Positions 29,301 through 36,758 of a stretch of 64,000 nt of DNA are shown piece by piece (within the stretch, counting starts at the first letter, position 1; each line of letters opens with the position of its first letter). A program made the position numbers and the translations under genes. Under the pieces are notes generated by a model. That model was not told where the DNA came from, did no database searches, and was given only the letters and a program-made list of their open reading frames with translations. Source of the DNA: Notoacmeibacter marinus (lineage in GTDB: Bacteria; Pseudomonadota; Alphaproteobacteria; Rhizobiales; Rhizobiaceae); contig NZ_NBYO01000003.1 of the NCBI RefSeq assembly GCF_002238045.1, forward strand, positions 434,001 to 498,000, in the 5' to 3' direction.

Positions 29301-30068
29301 TTACTGAACCAGCGGTACGCCCCGAGCAATTCCGGTCACGCCACTTGTGGCGACTCCCAGCGCTTCTTTCAGGTTGCGCATTGCAACCCGGCCACCGGAT
29401 GCGAAGACCACGACGACATCGCCGCCGTAGAGACGCGGGTCCCGGCGCTCGCCTTTGCGAATGTCCTTCAGCGAGTAGTTTGCAACGACCCGCTCGCGAC
29501 CGATATCGCGAAACACATAGACCCGATCGGAGTCTGCAATATCGGTCAAGCCGCCCGCCTGGGCAATAAGGCCTGTCAGCGACGATTGCAGTGTGCCATC
29601 AAATACGCCGGGTTTGCGCACCTCGCCGTCCACAGTCACCTTCTGGGCGGAGGATTCCTTGACGAAAACGCTGACCTGCGGGTTCTGCAGATAGGACCGA
29701 CTGTAAGAGGCCGCGATCAACTGCTCCAGTTCGCTGGCGCTTTTTCCAGCAGCCTGCACCTTGCCGATCAGAGGTAGGGAAATTGCGCCATTCGCGCTAA
29801 CCTGCACCGTGCGGTCCAGTTCATCCACCTGGAAGACATCGACTTCGAGAATATCGTTTGGAGCAAGAGGCTGTTCCCCACTTGCCGAAGAGGGAGGGGC
29901 CGGCAGCTCGGCCACCACGCGCACACCACCGCTTTGCTCGCCAACGGTCGCGTCAGCGCTTGTAAGAGAATTGGCTTCCGGCACGGCCATACTCGTACAC
30001 GCCGACAGAGCGAAAACGATCCAGACGGGAATGATGAAGCGCAAGATGGTTTTCTGAATCACTAACAC
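29301..30068 (-). CDS. Polysaccharide export lipoprotein (Wza family)
   Basis: Outer-membrane or periplasmic component of polysaccharide export. The 255-aa product starts with a lipoprotein signal whose lipobox is LSAC, giving a lipid-modified Cys near residue 24. A Poly_export domain (LAPNDILEVDVFQVDELDRTVQV) and SLBB-type repeats (VTVDGEVRKPGVF, DSDRVYVFRD) follow. It is much shorter than E. coli Wza (379 aa) and lacks an obvious C-terminal amphipathic helix, so it may need another outer-membrane partner. The start is GTG at 30068; a second GTG at 30062 has better Shine-Dalgarno spacing. Confidence 0.86.
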   Translation of the reverse strand: MLVIQKTILRFIIPVWIVFALSACTSMAVPEANSLTSADATVGEQSGGVRVVAELPAPPSSASGEQPLAPNDILEVDVFQVDELDRTVQVSANGAISLPLIGKVQAAGKSASELEQLIAASYSRSYLQNPQVSVFVKESSAQKVTVDGEVRKPGVFDGTLQSSLTGLIAQAGGLTDIADSDRVYVFRDIGRERVVANYSLKDIRKGERRDPRLYGGDVVVVFASGGRVAMRNLKEALGVATSGVTGIARGVPLVQ

Positions 30069-30073
30069 TATCC

Positions 30074-30895
30074 TCAGCGTAGGAGTCGTTCCCAGAGGCG
30101 CTGCGGCGCACGAGAACGTGTTGGCGTCTGCTGCATCTTTACCTGTTCGACACTACTCATGCCAACAGGCTCGAGCGCCTCATTTCTTAGAATGGATGCC
30201 GGCCGCTCGACCGTCATCCGCCATTGTTCGGCCTCGCCGGCGGCATCTGCGATCAGGGCGGCAGCAGCCGACAGGCGCGGTGGGCGTGACGTCAAATTGT
30301 GGGCGTCCGAGGCGATGATGTCGATCCGGCCTTCGTCGAGCATACGCCAGGCAAGTTCCTTGGCTTCGCTGCCGAACCGACCTTCCAGGGAGCCTGCCGT
30401 TACCTGTACCAGACAGCCGGCCCGGATCAGCCCTTCGAAAACGTCGTAGTGTCGGCGTACCCAACGCAGACGCTCCGGATGGGTCAGGATCGGCCGGAAG
30501 CCTGCCGCTCTCACCTTCTCTACCAGTTCGATCAGCCGCGGCGGCAGGAACTGGTGCGGCGGTTCGAATAGAAAATAGTCGGATTTGGCCAGCCGATATT
30601 CTGGTTCCGCTGCCAAAAGCTCCGGCAGTTCTGGACAGATATGGATGTCGGACCCGCCACAGATGGTGAGAGGAATACCGGCCTTGTCCAGCTCCGTCCG
30701 AAAGGCGGAAACGGAGCTGCGGATCTGATCTGCCGTGGTATCGTACAGGCCCGGCGTCCTATGCGGCGTGCAGGCCATCAGCCGCGTACCGTCCTCGACC
30801 GCCATCTTCGCCATGGCCAGCGAAGTCTGAAGGTCCGGGGAACCATCGTCCAAGCCAGGAAGCAGGTGACTGTGAAGATCGATCATGAACCGCAT
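30074..30895 (-). CDS. PHP-type tyrosine-protein phosphatase (CpsB/YwqE family)
   Basis: Predicted metal-dependent protein tyrosine phosphatase of the PHP superfamily, the expected counterpart of the tyrosine autokinase at 34097-36463. The 273-aa protein has the metal-binding motifs DLHSHLLPGLDDG, CTPHR, GSDIHI, LTHPERL and SDAHN. No low-molecular-weight Wzb phosphatase is seen nearby, so this PHP enzyme probably fills that role. The second Met (30886) is also a possible start and places DLHSHL at residue 3. It begins only 9 nt after the T tract of a terminator, so expression may depend on read-through. It precedes the Wza-like gene by 5 bp. Confidence 0.88.
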   Translation of the reverse strand: MRFMIDLHSHLLPGLDDGSPDLQTSLAMAKMAVEDGTRLMACTPHRTPGLYDTTADQIRSSVSAFRTELDKAGIPLTICGGSDIHICPELPELLAAEPEYRLAKSDYFLFEPPHQFLPPRLIELVEKVRAAGFRPILTHPERLRWVRRHYDVFEGLIRAGCLVQVTAGSLEGRFGSEAKELAWRMLDEGRIDIIASDAHNLTSRPPRLSAAAALIADAAGEAEQWRMTVERPASILRNEALEPVGMSSVEQVKMQQTPTRSRAPQRLWERLLR

Positions 30896-30903
30896 CGAAC
30901 ATT

Positions 30904-30935
30904 AAAAAGGGGCGACAGGAAGAACCCGCCACCCC
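30904..30935 (-). terminator. Terminator between the FecR-like gene and the phosphatase gene
   Basis: On the minus strand, positions 30935 to 30909 form an 11-bp stem with several G-U pairs and a 5-nt loop, followed by five T residues (30908-30904). It lies 33 bp past the FecR-like stop and just before the phosphatase start, so it may attenuate the downstream genes. Confidence 0.6.
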
Positions 30936-30967
30936 GATTTTCAAACAAAACCAAGATTGAAATTCAA

Positions 30968-31432
30968 TCAATCGCTGGCGTCGTCATCGTCGTCCAGAGC
31001 GGAAGATGCCGCTGCAGCGATACCCGCTACGATGATACCGCCGCCAATGGCCAAGATTGGCCCGGCGGAACGAAGCGTCTGACCGTAGGCCGCATCCCGG
31101 CCTACCTGCGGAACATCGAGAACGGATGTCGAAGCGAGGCATATGCCACCTGAGTTCGCCGGCATTGCGCTGACGTCAGTGTTCGAAGGGACCGAAAGTT
31201 CGCAGTTGGCGCCCGATAGCTGGGCTGCACCCTTGTCGCCGGTCGAAAGACGCGAACCTGCGGCCAAGATCGCGCCGGGACGGACGCTGACCAAGCCGTC
31301 CTGGCCCGTCATGTGAACATCGCCCTGAACGGACGAAACCGTAACGCCGCCCGACGCCACGCAAGAGCAGTCCTCGGCCATGGCGCTGACGGGCATAGCG
31401 GCGAGTGCAACGCCTAGAAAAAGATACTTCAT
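30968..31432 (-). CDS. Small secreted FecR-like protein, copy A
   Basis: Not a named family member. The 154-aa product has a signal peptide (about residues 1-19, ending S-A-M-A), then a mature region starting DCSCV with four Cys in total. The repeated glycine pattern, G-D-V near residue 38 and PGAILAAGSRLSTG, resembles the FecR beta fold. A hydrophobic, glycine-rich segment (GPILAIGGGIIVAGIAAAA) and a tail of five Asp ending D-A-S-D close the protein. The ATG at 31432 has GGGGAA upstream. A clear paralogue lies at 60143-60613. It is 36 bp upstream of a terminator within the export gene set. Function unknown; FecR similarity is from pattern only. Confidence 0.75.
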   Translation of the reverse strand: MKYLFLGVALAAMPVSAMAEDCSCVASGGVTVSSVQGDVHMTGQDGLVSVRPGAILAAGSRLSTGDKGAAQLSGANCELSVPSNTDVSAMPANSGGICLASTSVLDVPQVGRDAAYGQTLRSAGPILAIGGGIIVAGIAAAASSALDDDDDASD

Positions 31433-31627
31433 GAGCAGTTCCCCTGTTGGGCCGGAATGTAGTCCTACCAAACGCATATCTCCAGCGATCTGGCAAGGCA
31501 CTTTACGGAACGGCTAATTTATTTACGTCGAATACTCTACCAGCGTTGCCCGCTGATCACACTGCCATCGGACCTTTGTTCGGAATGTGACGCAAAATGG
31601 TGAAAATTCCCTTACCGACCGACATAT

Positions 31628-32959
31628 TCAATTTGCGTTTGATCTCCGAGAAAACCCCATCTCCCGTTGATACACCTTATGTTCCCCAGTCGAGGTATGG
31701 CGCCGTTTGTGGCGGTGCTTTGCGGTCGCAGAGATCGCCGGCGCAAAGTGACGTTGTTCCGCCAGGGTGAACAGGAACGTGGCCAGAACGGAAATAGCGA
31801 ATGTGCGAAGAGGATAATCCACCAGAGAGTGCAGCAGAATCATCATGAAACCGATCAGGGCAGGCAGATTGTCCCGATGGCTTTTCATAAATAGGCGTAC
31901 AAAATAGATCAGGAACACGGCTATCAAAAGACCGGTAAACAATCCGCCCTCAAGAAGGAGTTCCAGATACTCGTTGTGGGCATGGTTGACCTGCGCCGGA
32001 TAGATAGTCGGCTCGTAGACTTTATAGACATTGAGAAAGCTGCCGAAGCCTGTCCCAAAGGGCAAATTGGCAAGAGCGGCAGCGAGGGTGGTCTGAAACG
32101 CTTCATCGCGAATGGGATCCAGGCCGATACTCTCGGACCTGTAACGTTGCGTTATGCCAAAATAAGCCAAACCGGCCAATGCCGCAGTGATGCCGAGACC
32201 CAAGCGCAGCGAGCGCTGCCGGAAAAAAATCATGGCGGCACCAAGGACGGCGACAGCCATACCAGCAAAAGCCGCTGCTTGCGACGCCGTCGCAAACAGA
32301 GCCGTCAAGGCCAAAAAGCAGTAAATTATCGCGAAGAGTAACAGGCCGCGCCGGAGCAAAAAGAAAATCGCCAGAACCATCGTGGAGAAGATCAATGTTC
32401 CAAAGTGATTCCGGTTCGAAAAGCCGGCAGCTTTCGCTTCATACCCAAAAAGATCGATACTGGAATTCGTCACCACGGCGAATGTCATCAAGGCCAGCGT
32501 CATATTAAGAAAGACGCCAGCCAATACGAACGGAACAAGGGCACGCAACTCGTCACCGTCAAGGCTTGCAAGAGCAGCCGTAAAAATGGTCAGCGTCCCG
32601 ACCCAAAGAAAGCTGTCGAATGTCCGGCCCGGAGCAAGCGAAATCGGTAGCCAATCACGATTGGCCAAGCCGAATTGCGCACCTTCTACGATCGCATCTG
32701 CCCGTCCAAACTCAACAAGCCCGGCTGGAAGCGGTATGAGTTGGGTCAAACAAAGCAAAGTGGCGGCCACTCCCAACCATAAAGCCGGGGAACGGGTGAA
32801 GTCGCGTGAGGGCTTGACCAGGACCGCGAGGCTAACTGCGACGATGAACGCCTGAAGCAGAGAGTCGATCAGAAGATGGCTATCTGTTCCGCCTCCCAGC
32901 AGGAGTGCGGCGAGCATGGCTATACCCAAGAGAAGCTTTCGTTTCCCGGGAAGCGTCAA
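31628..32959 (-). CDS. O-antigen ligase-type membrane protein
   Basis: Polytopic inner-membrane protein of the O-antigen ligase/polymerase superfamily, with ten to twelve predicted helices. The family loop motif HAHNEYLELLLEGG lies near the C-terminal third, facing the periplasm. The function would be polymerising or transferring lipid-linked glycans. The start is uncertain: TTG at 32959 overlaps the upstream stop (TTGA) and gives 443 aa. An in-frame reading begins further upstream at 33070 but runs through the neighbouring gene. The C-terminus is basic with His-rich residues. It is coupled to the TPR/beta-sandwich gene. Confidence 0.82.
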   Translation of the reverse strand: MTLPGKRKLLLGIAMLAALLLGGGTDSHLLIDSLLQAFIVAVSLAVLVKPSRDFTRSPALWLGVAATLLCLTQLIPLPAGLVEFGRADAIVEGAQFGLANRDWLPISLAPGRTFDSFLWVGTLTIFTAALASLDGDELRALVPFVLAGVFLNMTLALMTFAVVTNSSIDLFGYEAKAAGFSNRNHFGTLIFSTMVLAIFFLLRRGLLLFAIIYCFLALTALFATASQAAAFAGMAVAVLGAAMIFFRQRSLRLGLGITAALAGLAYFGITQRYRSESIGLDPIRDEAFQTTLAAALANLPFGTGFGSFLNVYKVYEPTIYPAQVNHAHNEYLELLLEGGLFTGLLIAVFLIYFVRLFMKSHRDNLPALIGFMMILLHSLVDYPLRTFAISVLATFLFTLAEQRHFAPAISATAKHRHKRRHTSTGEHKVYQREMGFSRRSNAN

Positions 32960-34176
32960 TTCTGCAACCGTGTCAGTTCGACCGTTCTCAACTCCACGAC
33001 ACCAGTATAGCGGTCGCGAAAGCTGCCTCTCACACCAGTTCCAACCAAATTGATAAACCCATATCGACATGCAGCAGTTGAATTGTCGACGGATACCTGC
33101 AGGCGCTGCCAGCTATAACTTCCTGAAGGGACCTCGATCGAAGCGAGTTGCGAACGTTTGGGTTCCAGGCAGCTTAGACGTAATTCGAGGGGCTTGCGAG
33201 CGGCAAAGGCGCTGGATCGTATTTCTGTCGAGAAATCCAAGGCGCCCGGCGGAATAGCAACATATTGAGAGAGGCCAACCGCGTTAACCGGCCTATCGCG
33301 AAATGTTATCTGTACACGTGTTTCCTCGCCCGCCAGCCGCTGTACGGTGGCTCCGCTTGTGCTTTTTAGCCGCCAATCCCAAGGAGACAGCAGGGGCTCG
33401 TATGCAAAATCCGCATTGAAGACATAGCTTACCGGTCGGCTCTCCGGCACTTGCTGAAGGAAGTGTCTAAAGCCTAGGGCAAATCTTCCCTGTTTGATGA
33501 ACTGATAGGCGATAGCGCGATCAATTTGACCGTAGCGCTCGTCAGCTTCAATCTCCCGTGCGCTCAAGATATCGTAAACGATTTCATAGCCATTGTCCTG
33601 GTCGGCCAACGCACGTATGGCCGGAAGCGCCCAACCGGCCTCTTCCTGGAGAATGCGAGCGAAAGCGGTCCTTCCCTTCTTTGTCTCGACCACTACCCTC
33701 AGTAGTTCCACCATAGTAACTGCGTTCGAAGGATTGCGACGAAGCGCGCGCGACAGCACATCTATCGCACCGTCGACATCTCCGCTGACAACGTGGTGGC
33801 GCGCGACAATATTCGCAGCGAAATGATCCGTTGAATCGAGTTTCAAAGCGGACGACGCCAACTCTACGCCGCGTTCCGGCCGATTGTCGTAGAGATAGGC
33901 CACTGCAGCAGCTGACGGGAATCGGCTTTCGATTGGATTGCCTACCGCCGCAGCCATGGACGTATCGAGGACAGTCCGGCGCGCAGTCTGGTCATCCGCA
34001 ATTTTTGCGATCTTACTTTTCAGAATGGCCAGGGCGGCCTTTTCATTCCATGGGTCGATAAGAACCGCCTGAACGGGAGCCGAGTTGGCCAGTGCGTCAC
34101 TCAGTGCGTTCCAGACGATCCCGCAAAGCATTACCAGCCCGGCGAAACCGATCAAATATCGAACCATGTGCGTCAT
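32956..34176 (-). CDS. TPR-like protein with C-terminal beta-sandwich, polysaccharide locus
   Basis: Unnamed protein of about 406 aa. One N-terminal membrane span (YLIGFAGLVMLCGIVW) is followed by about 200 residues of helical repeats resembling TPR units (SAAAVAYLYDNRPERGVELAS, GDVDGAIDVLSRALRRNPSN). The C-terminal 160-residue part looks like a carbohydrate-binding-type beta sandwich, beginning FNADFAYEPLLSPWDWRL. This architecture recurs next to O-antigen-ligase genes in other exopolysaccharide clusters. It probably assists the ligase-like protein in the periplasm. The start at 34176 (or 34167) overlaps the kinase gene by 70-80 bp out of frame and has no clear ribosome binding site, so it is tentative. 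Confidence 0.7.
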   Translation of the reverse strand: MTHMVRYLIGFAGLVMLCGIVWNALSDALANSAPVQAVLIDPWNEKAALAILKSKIAKIADDQTARRTVLDTSMAAAVGNPIESRFPSAAAVAYLYDNRPERGVELASSALKLDSTDHFAANIVARHHVVSGDVDGAIDVLSRALRRNPSNAVTMVELLRVVVETKKGRTAFARILQEEAGWALPAIRALADQDNGYEIVYDILSAREIEADERYGQIDRAIAYQFIKQGRFALGFRHFLQQVPESRPVSYVFNADFAYEPLLSPWDWRLKSTSGATVQRLAGEETRVQITFRDRPVNAVGLSQYVAIPPGALDFSTEIRSSAFAARKPLELRLSCLEPKRSQLASIEVPSGSYSWQRLQVSVDNSTAACRYGFINLVGTGVRGSFRDRYTGVVELRTVELTRLQN

Positions 34177-36463
34177 CCGTTTGGGAGGATTTCGACTGCC
34201 CAGCCGTCGATGAATCACTCGACATGGCCAATTGTTCAGCGCCGTCCGTTCCGCCGTAATGGTAGTAATCGTAGGACATATAGCGGTATCCGGAGTAACC
34301 GTCGGTAACGCCGGCATCGAACTTGTTGAAGATCGCGCCTGCCAGTTGTCCATTGACACGTCGAATTCGTTCAGCGGCATGAACGGCCGATTTTCGAGCA
34401 ACCTGATTTTGCGATACGACCATGATCGTACCTTCGGCCAGCCGCGAGATGACGGGTGCGTCCGACAATCCGATCACCGGTGGACAATCGAAAATAATCA
34501 GATCGAAACGATCGTTCAAAGCGGCGACCAGCTTGGCCATGCGCGAAGAGACCAGAAGGTCGACCGGATTGGGAGGAATCGTACCTGCTGTCATTAGCCG
34601 CAGGCCTTGATACTTCGTCTCGCGAAACACCTTTGCCGCACTCTTGGCGTCGAGCGTACCAGTCAAAAGATTGGATAGACCAATAGTGTTGTCCGTTCCG
34701 AACAAACGATGCTGATTGGGCCGGCGCATATCGCAGTCGACCAGCAAGGTCCGCACGCCGAGCGCGGCGAAATCGCGCGCCAGCTTCTGCGCAACGGTCG
34801 ATTTTCCTTCCGACGGTTCTGTCGACGTAATCGCCAAAGTCCGCGGCGTGCCGTTCGATCCTGAGAACGACAGCGCCGTGCGCAAGGACCGGAACGCTTC
34901 CGATACAGCCGATGTAGGCGATTCCAGATCACCAATGGCCTGATTGTCTGACTTGAAGTACGGGATCACGCCAAGAATCGGAATGTTCAATTCGGTTTCA
35001 ACTTGGTCGGGTGTCATGAACTTGTTGTTCATGAGTTCAATCAAAAAGATCGTTCCTGCCGCTGCAACCAGAGCCAGCAACATAGTCACCAGAATACTCA
35101 AGGAACGGCGCGGCGCGTAAGGTACGATCGGGGCAACAGCGGCTTCGATAATTTCTGCCTTGCGGCTCTGCAGATTGGAGCCGATGCCGACCTCATTGAG
35201 TTTGCCGATCAGGCTTTCGTATTGCGATCTGTAAGAATCGACCTCACGTTTGAGGATCGTGTACTGAACCTTTTTATCCTGAAACTCACGCTGTTCATCT
35301 TCCAGTTCGTTGAGCTTCGCCTTCAGATCGGCTTCGCGCGTCAGAGCAGCCTGGTACTGCGCGCGAACCGACTGTCCGACACCGTCGATAGCCGCGTCGA
35401 GCTGGCGTTCCATTTCGCCGATTTGAGCGGCCAGATTCTGCATGACCGGAAACGCCGGCTTGAAGGTCGCAAGTTTCTCCCGATATTCACCCTTGAGATT
35501 GGCGATCTTCTCGCGGAGGTTGTTCAGCGCATCACTTTCGATGACCTCCGGCAAAGAACCGCCCTTTCCGGCATCGATCTGTTCAACCTTCTGGCTGTAT
35601 TTCAGGCGCTCCTGAATTGCTTCGGACAGCGATTCGTTGAGCGTCCCGATACTCTTCGCGACGAGCGAGTCATCGTCACCCGTAACGGTAATATTCTGCT
35701 CCTTGGCATAGCCTAGAAGAGCCTTTTCCGAATTTTCCAGCTTGGACTTCACGTCACCAACCTGCTCGGTAATGAAGTTCCGCGCCAGATCGGAGGTTTC
35801 AGAACCGATATCGATCCCCTGATCGATAAAGGCTCTCGCCGTCGCGTTGGCTATCGTCGCCGCAATCTGCGAATCGGGAAAACGAACATTGATGTCGATG
35901 ATGCTGGTGTCGCGCTTCGAACTCGGTTCGATGCTCTCACTGAACTTTTCGACCGCTAGCGCCTCGCGTTCGTCGGCAGATAATGAGGATAAGTCGGTTC
36001 CTCCGACGCCAAAAGCACGCTGAAACACATTGGAGATGCCAAGCCCGCTGTCCAGTTTCAAAAAGCGATCGTTCTGGGCCAGGTTCAGTTGCGTGACGAC
36101 GCGCTGAGCTATGCTACGGCTCTTGATCCGTTCAATAGCGGTAAGAATGGCGCGCAGGTCGCTGGAGCTGGACACCATTTCGATATCCTGCAGAACCTTG
36201 GCGGTCGGAGTGGTAAGCTCAAGGCGCGCAGTCGCCTGATACATTTTCGGAGCGATAACCGAATAGGCCAAGCCCAGCAGCAGACCCACCAGCAGAAATA
36301 TGCCGATCAGCCAACGCCACCGAATCGCGTAGCCAAACAAGGCAAGAAGATCGATGTTCTTCTCGTCCTCTGCATCGAACATGCCCGTCGAAAAGCCATA
36401 GCCGGCATCCGTCTGCAGATGAGCGAGTGAACCCTCCGAACCGCCCGTGTATTTCTGAAGCAT
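34097..36463 (-). CDS. Polysaccharide co-polymerase / tyrosine autokinase (Wzc/ExoP type)
   Basis: Inner-membrane protein controlling chain length and export. The 788-aa product has a Wzz domain between two membrane spans (about residues 40-60 and 450-470), a long periplasmic coiled region with GNVR-type signature, and a cytoplasmic BY-kinase domain. That domain has Walker A (EPSEGKSTVAQ, around residue 550), Walker A' (VDCDMRRP) and Walker B (LIIFDCPPV). A tyrosine cluster GYSGYRYMSYDYYHYGG near the end is the expected autophosphorylation site. GGAG lies 7 nt before ATG 36463. It would export glycan with the Wza-like lipoprotein and be dephosphorylated by the PHP phosphatase. Confidence 0.93.
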   Translation of the reverse strand: MLQKYTGGSEGSLAHLQTDAGYGFSTGMFDAEDEKNIDLLALFGYAIRWRWLIGIFLLVGLLLGLAYSVIAPKMYQATARLELTTPTAKVLQDIEMVSSSSDLRAILTAIERIKSRSIAQRVVTQLNLAQNDRFLKLDSGLGISNVFQRAFGVGGTDLSSLSADEREALAVEKFSESIEPSSKRDTSIIDINVRFPDSQIAATIANATARAFIDQGIDIGSETSDLARNFITEQVGDVKSKLENSEKALLGYAKEQNITVTGDDDSLVAKSIGTLNESLSEAIQERLKYSQKVEQIDAGKGGSLPEVIESDALNNLREKIANLKGEYREKLATFKPAFPVMQNLAAQIGEMERQLDAAIDGVGQSVRAQYQAALTREADLKAKLNELEDEQREFQDKKVQYTILKREVDSYRSQYESLIGKLNEVGIGSNLQSRKAEIIEAAVAPIVPYAPRRSLSILVTMLLALVAAAGTIFLIELMNNKFMTPDQVETELNIPILGVIPYFKSDNQAIGDLESPTSAVSEAFRSLRTALSFSGSNGTPRTLAITSTEPSEGKSTVAQKLARDFAALGVRTLLVDCDMRRPNQHRLFGTDNTIGLSNLLTGTLDAKSAAKVFRETKYQGLRLMTAGTIPPNPVDLLVSSRMAKLVAALNDRFDLIIFDCPPVIGLSDAPVISRLAEGTIMVVSQNQVARKSAVHAAERIRRVNGQLAGAIFNKFDAGVTDGYSGYRYMSYDYYHYGGTDGAEQLAMSSDSSTAGQSKSSQTDDAHGSIFDRFRRAGNALRDRLERTE

Positions 36464-36758
36464 TCCCACTCTCCAGACAAGCCGTCAGGCCTTTTGCCTG
36501 CGATCCTGTTCGTATCACTGCGACGACATGCGATCGGACGCCAGCGTCCTGACCTAAATGGTTTTGGCGCTATCGGTAGAGCAACGCCATCCTGCCGCAA
36601 GCCCCGTTTCCCACCGTGATGCTGCGATAACACGAAATACAGACATTATCACTACAAGAATGTGGTGCCAGTTGGATCAGTATTACGATCGGCCTGTTAG
36701 TAAGGTCGTCGTGATTTCGAACCTTTTGCTTTTCACATACCCCCTCACAAAATCGTCG
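36464..36758. other. Non-coding gap between kinase gene and dehydratase gene
   Basis: 295 bp with lower GC than the neighbours and no supported gene. It lies upstream of the Wzc-like gene and downstream of the FlaA1/PglF-like gene, both on the minus strand. It therefore should hold the promoter for the export operon. No convincing terminator or operator was recognised. Confidence 0.5.
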
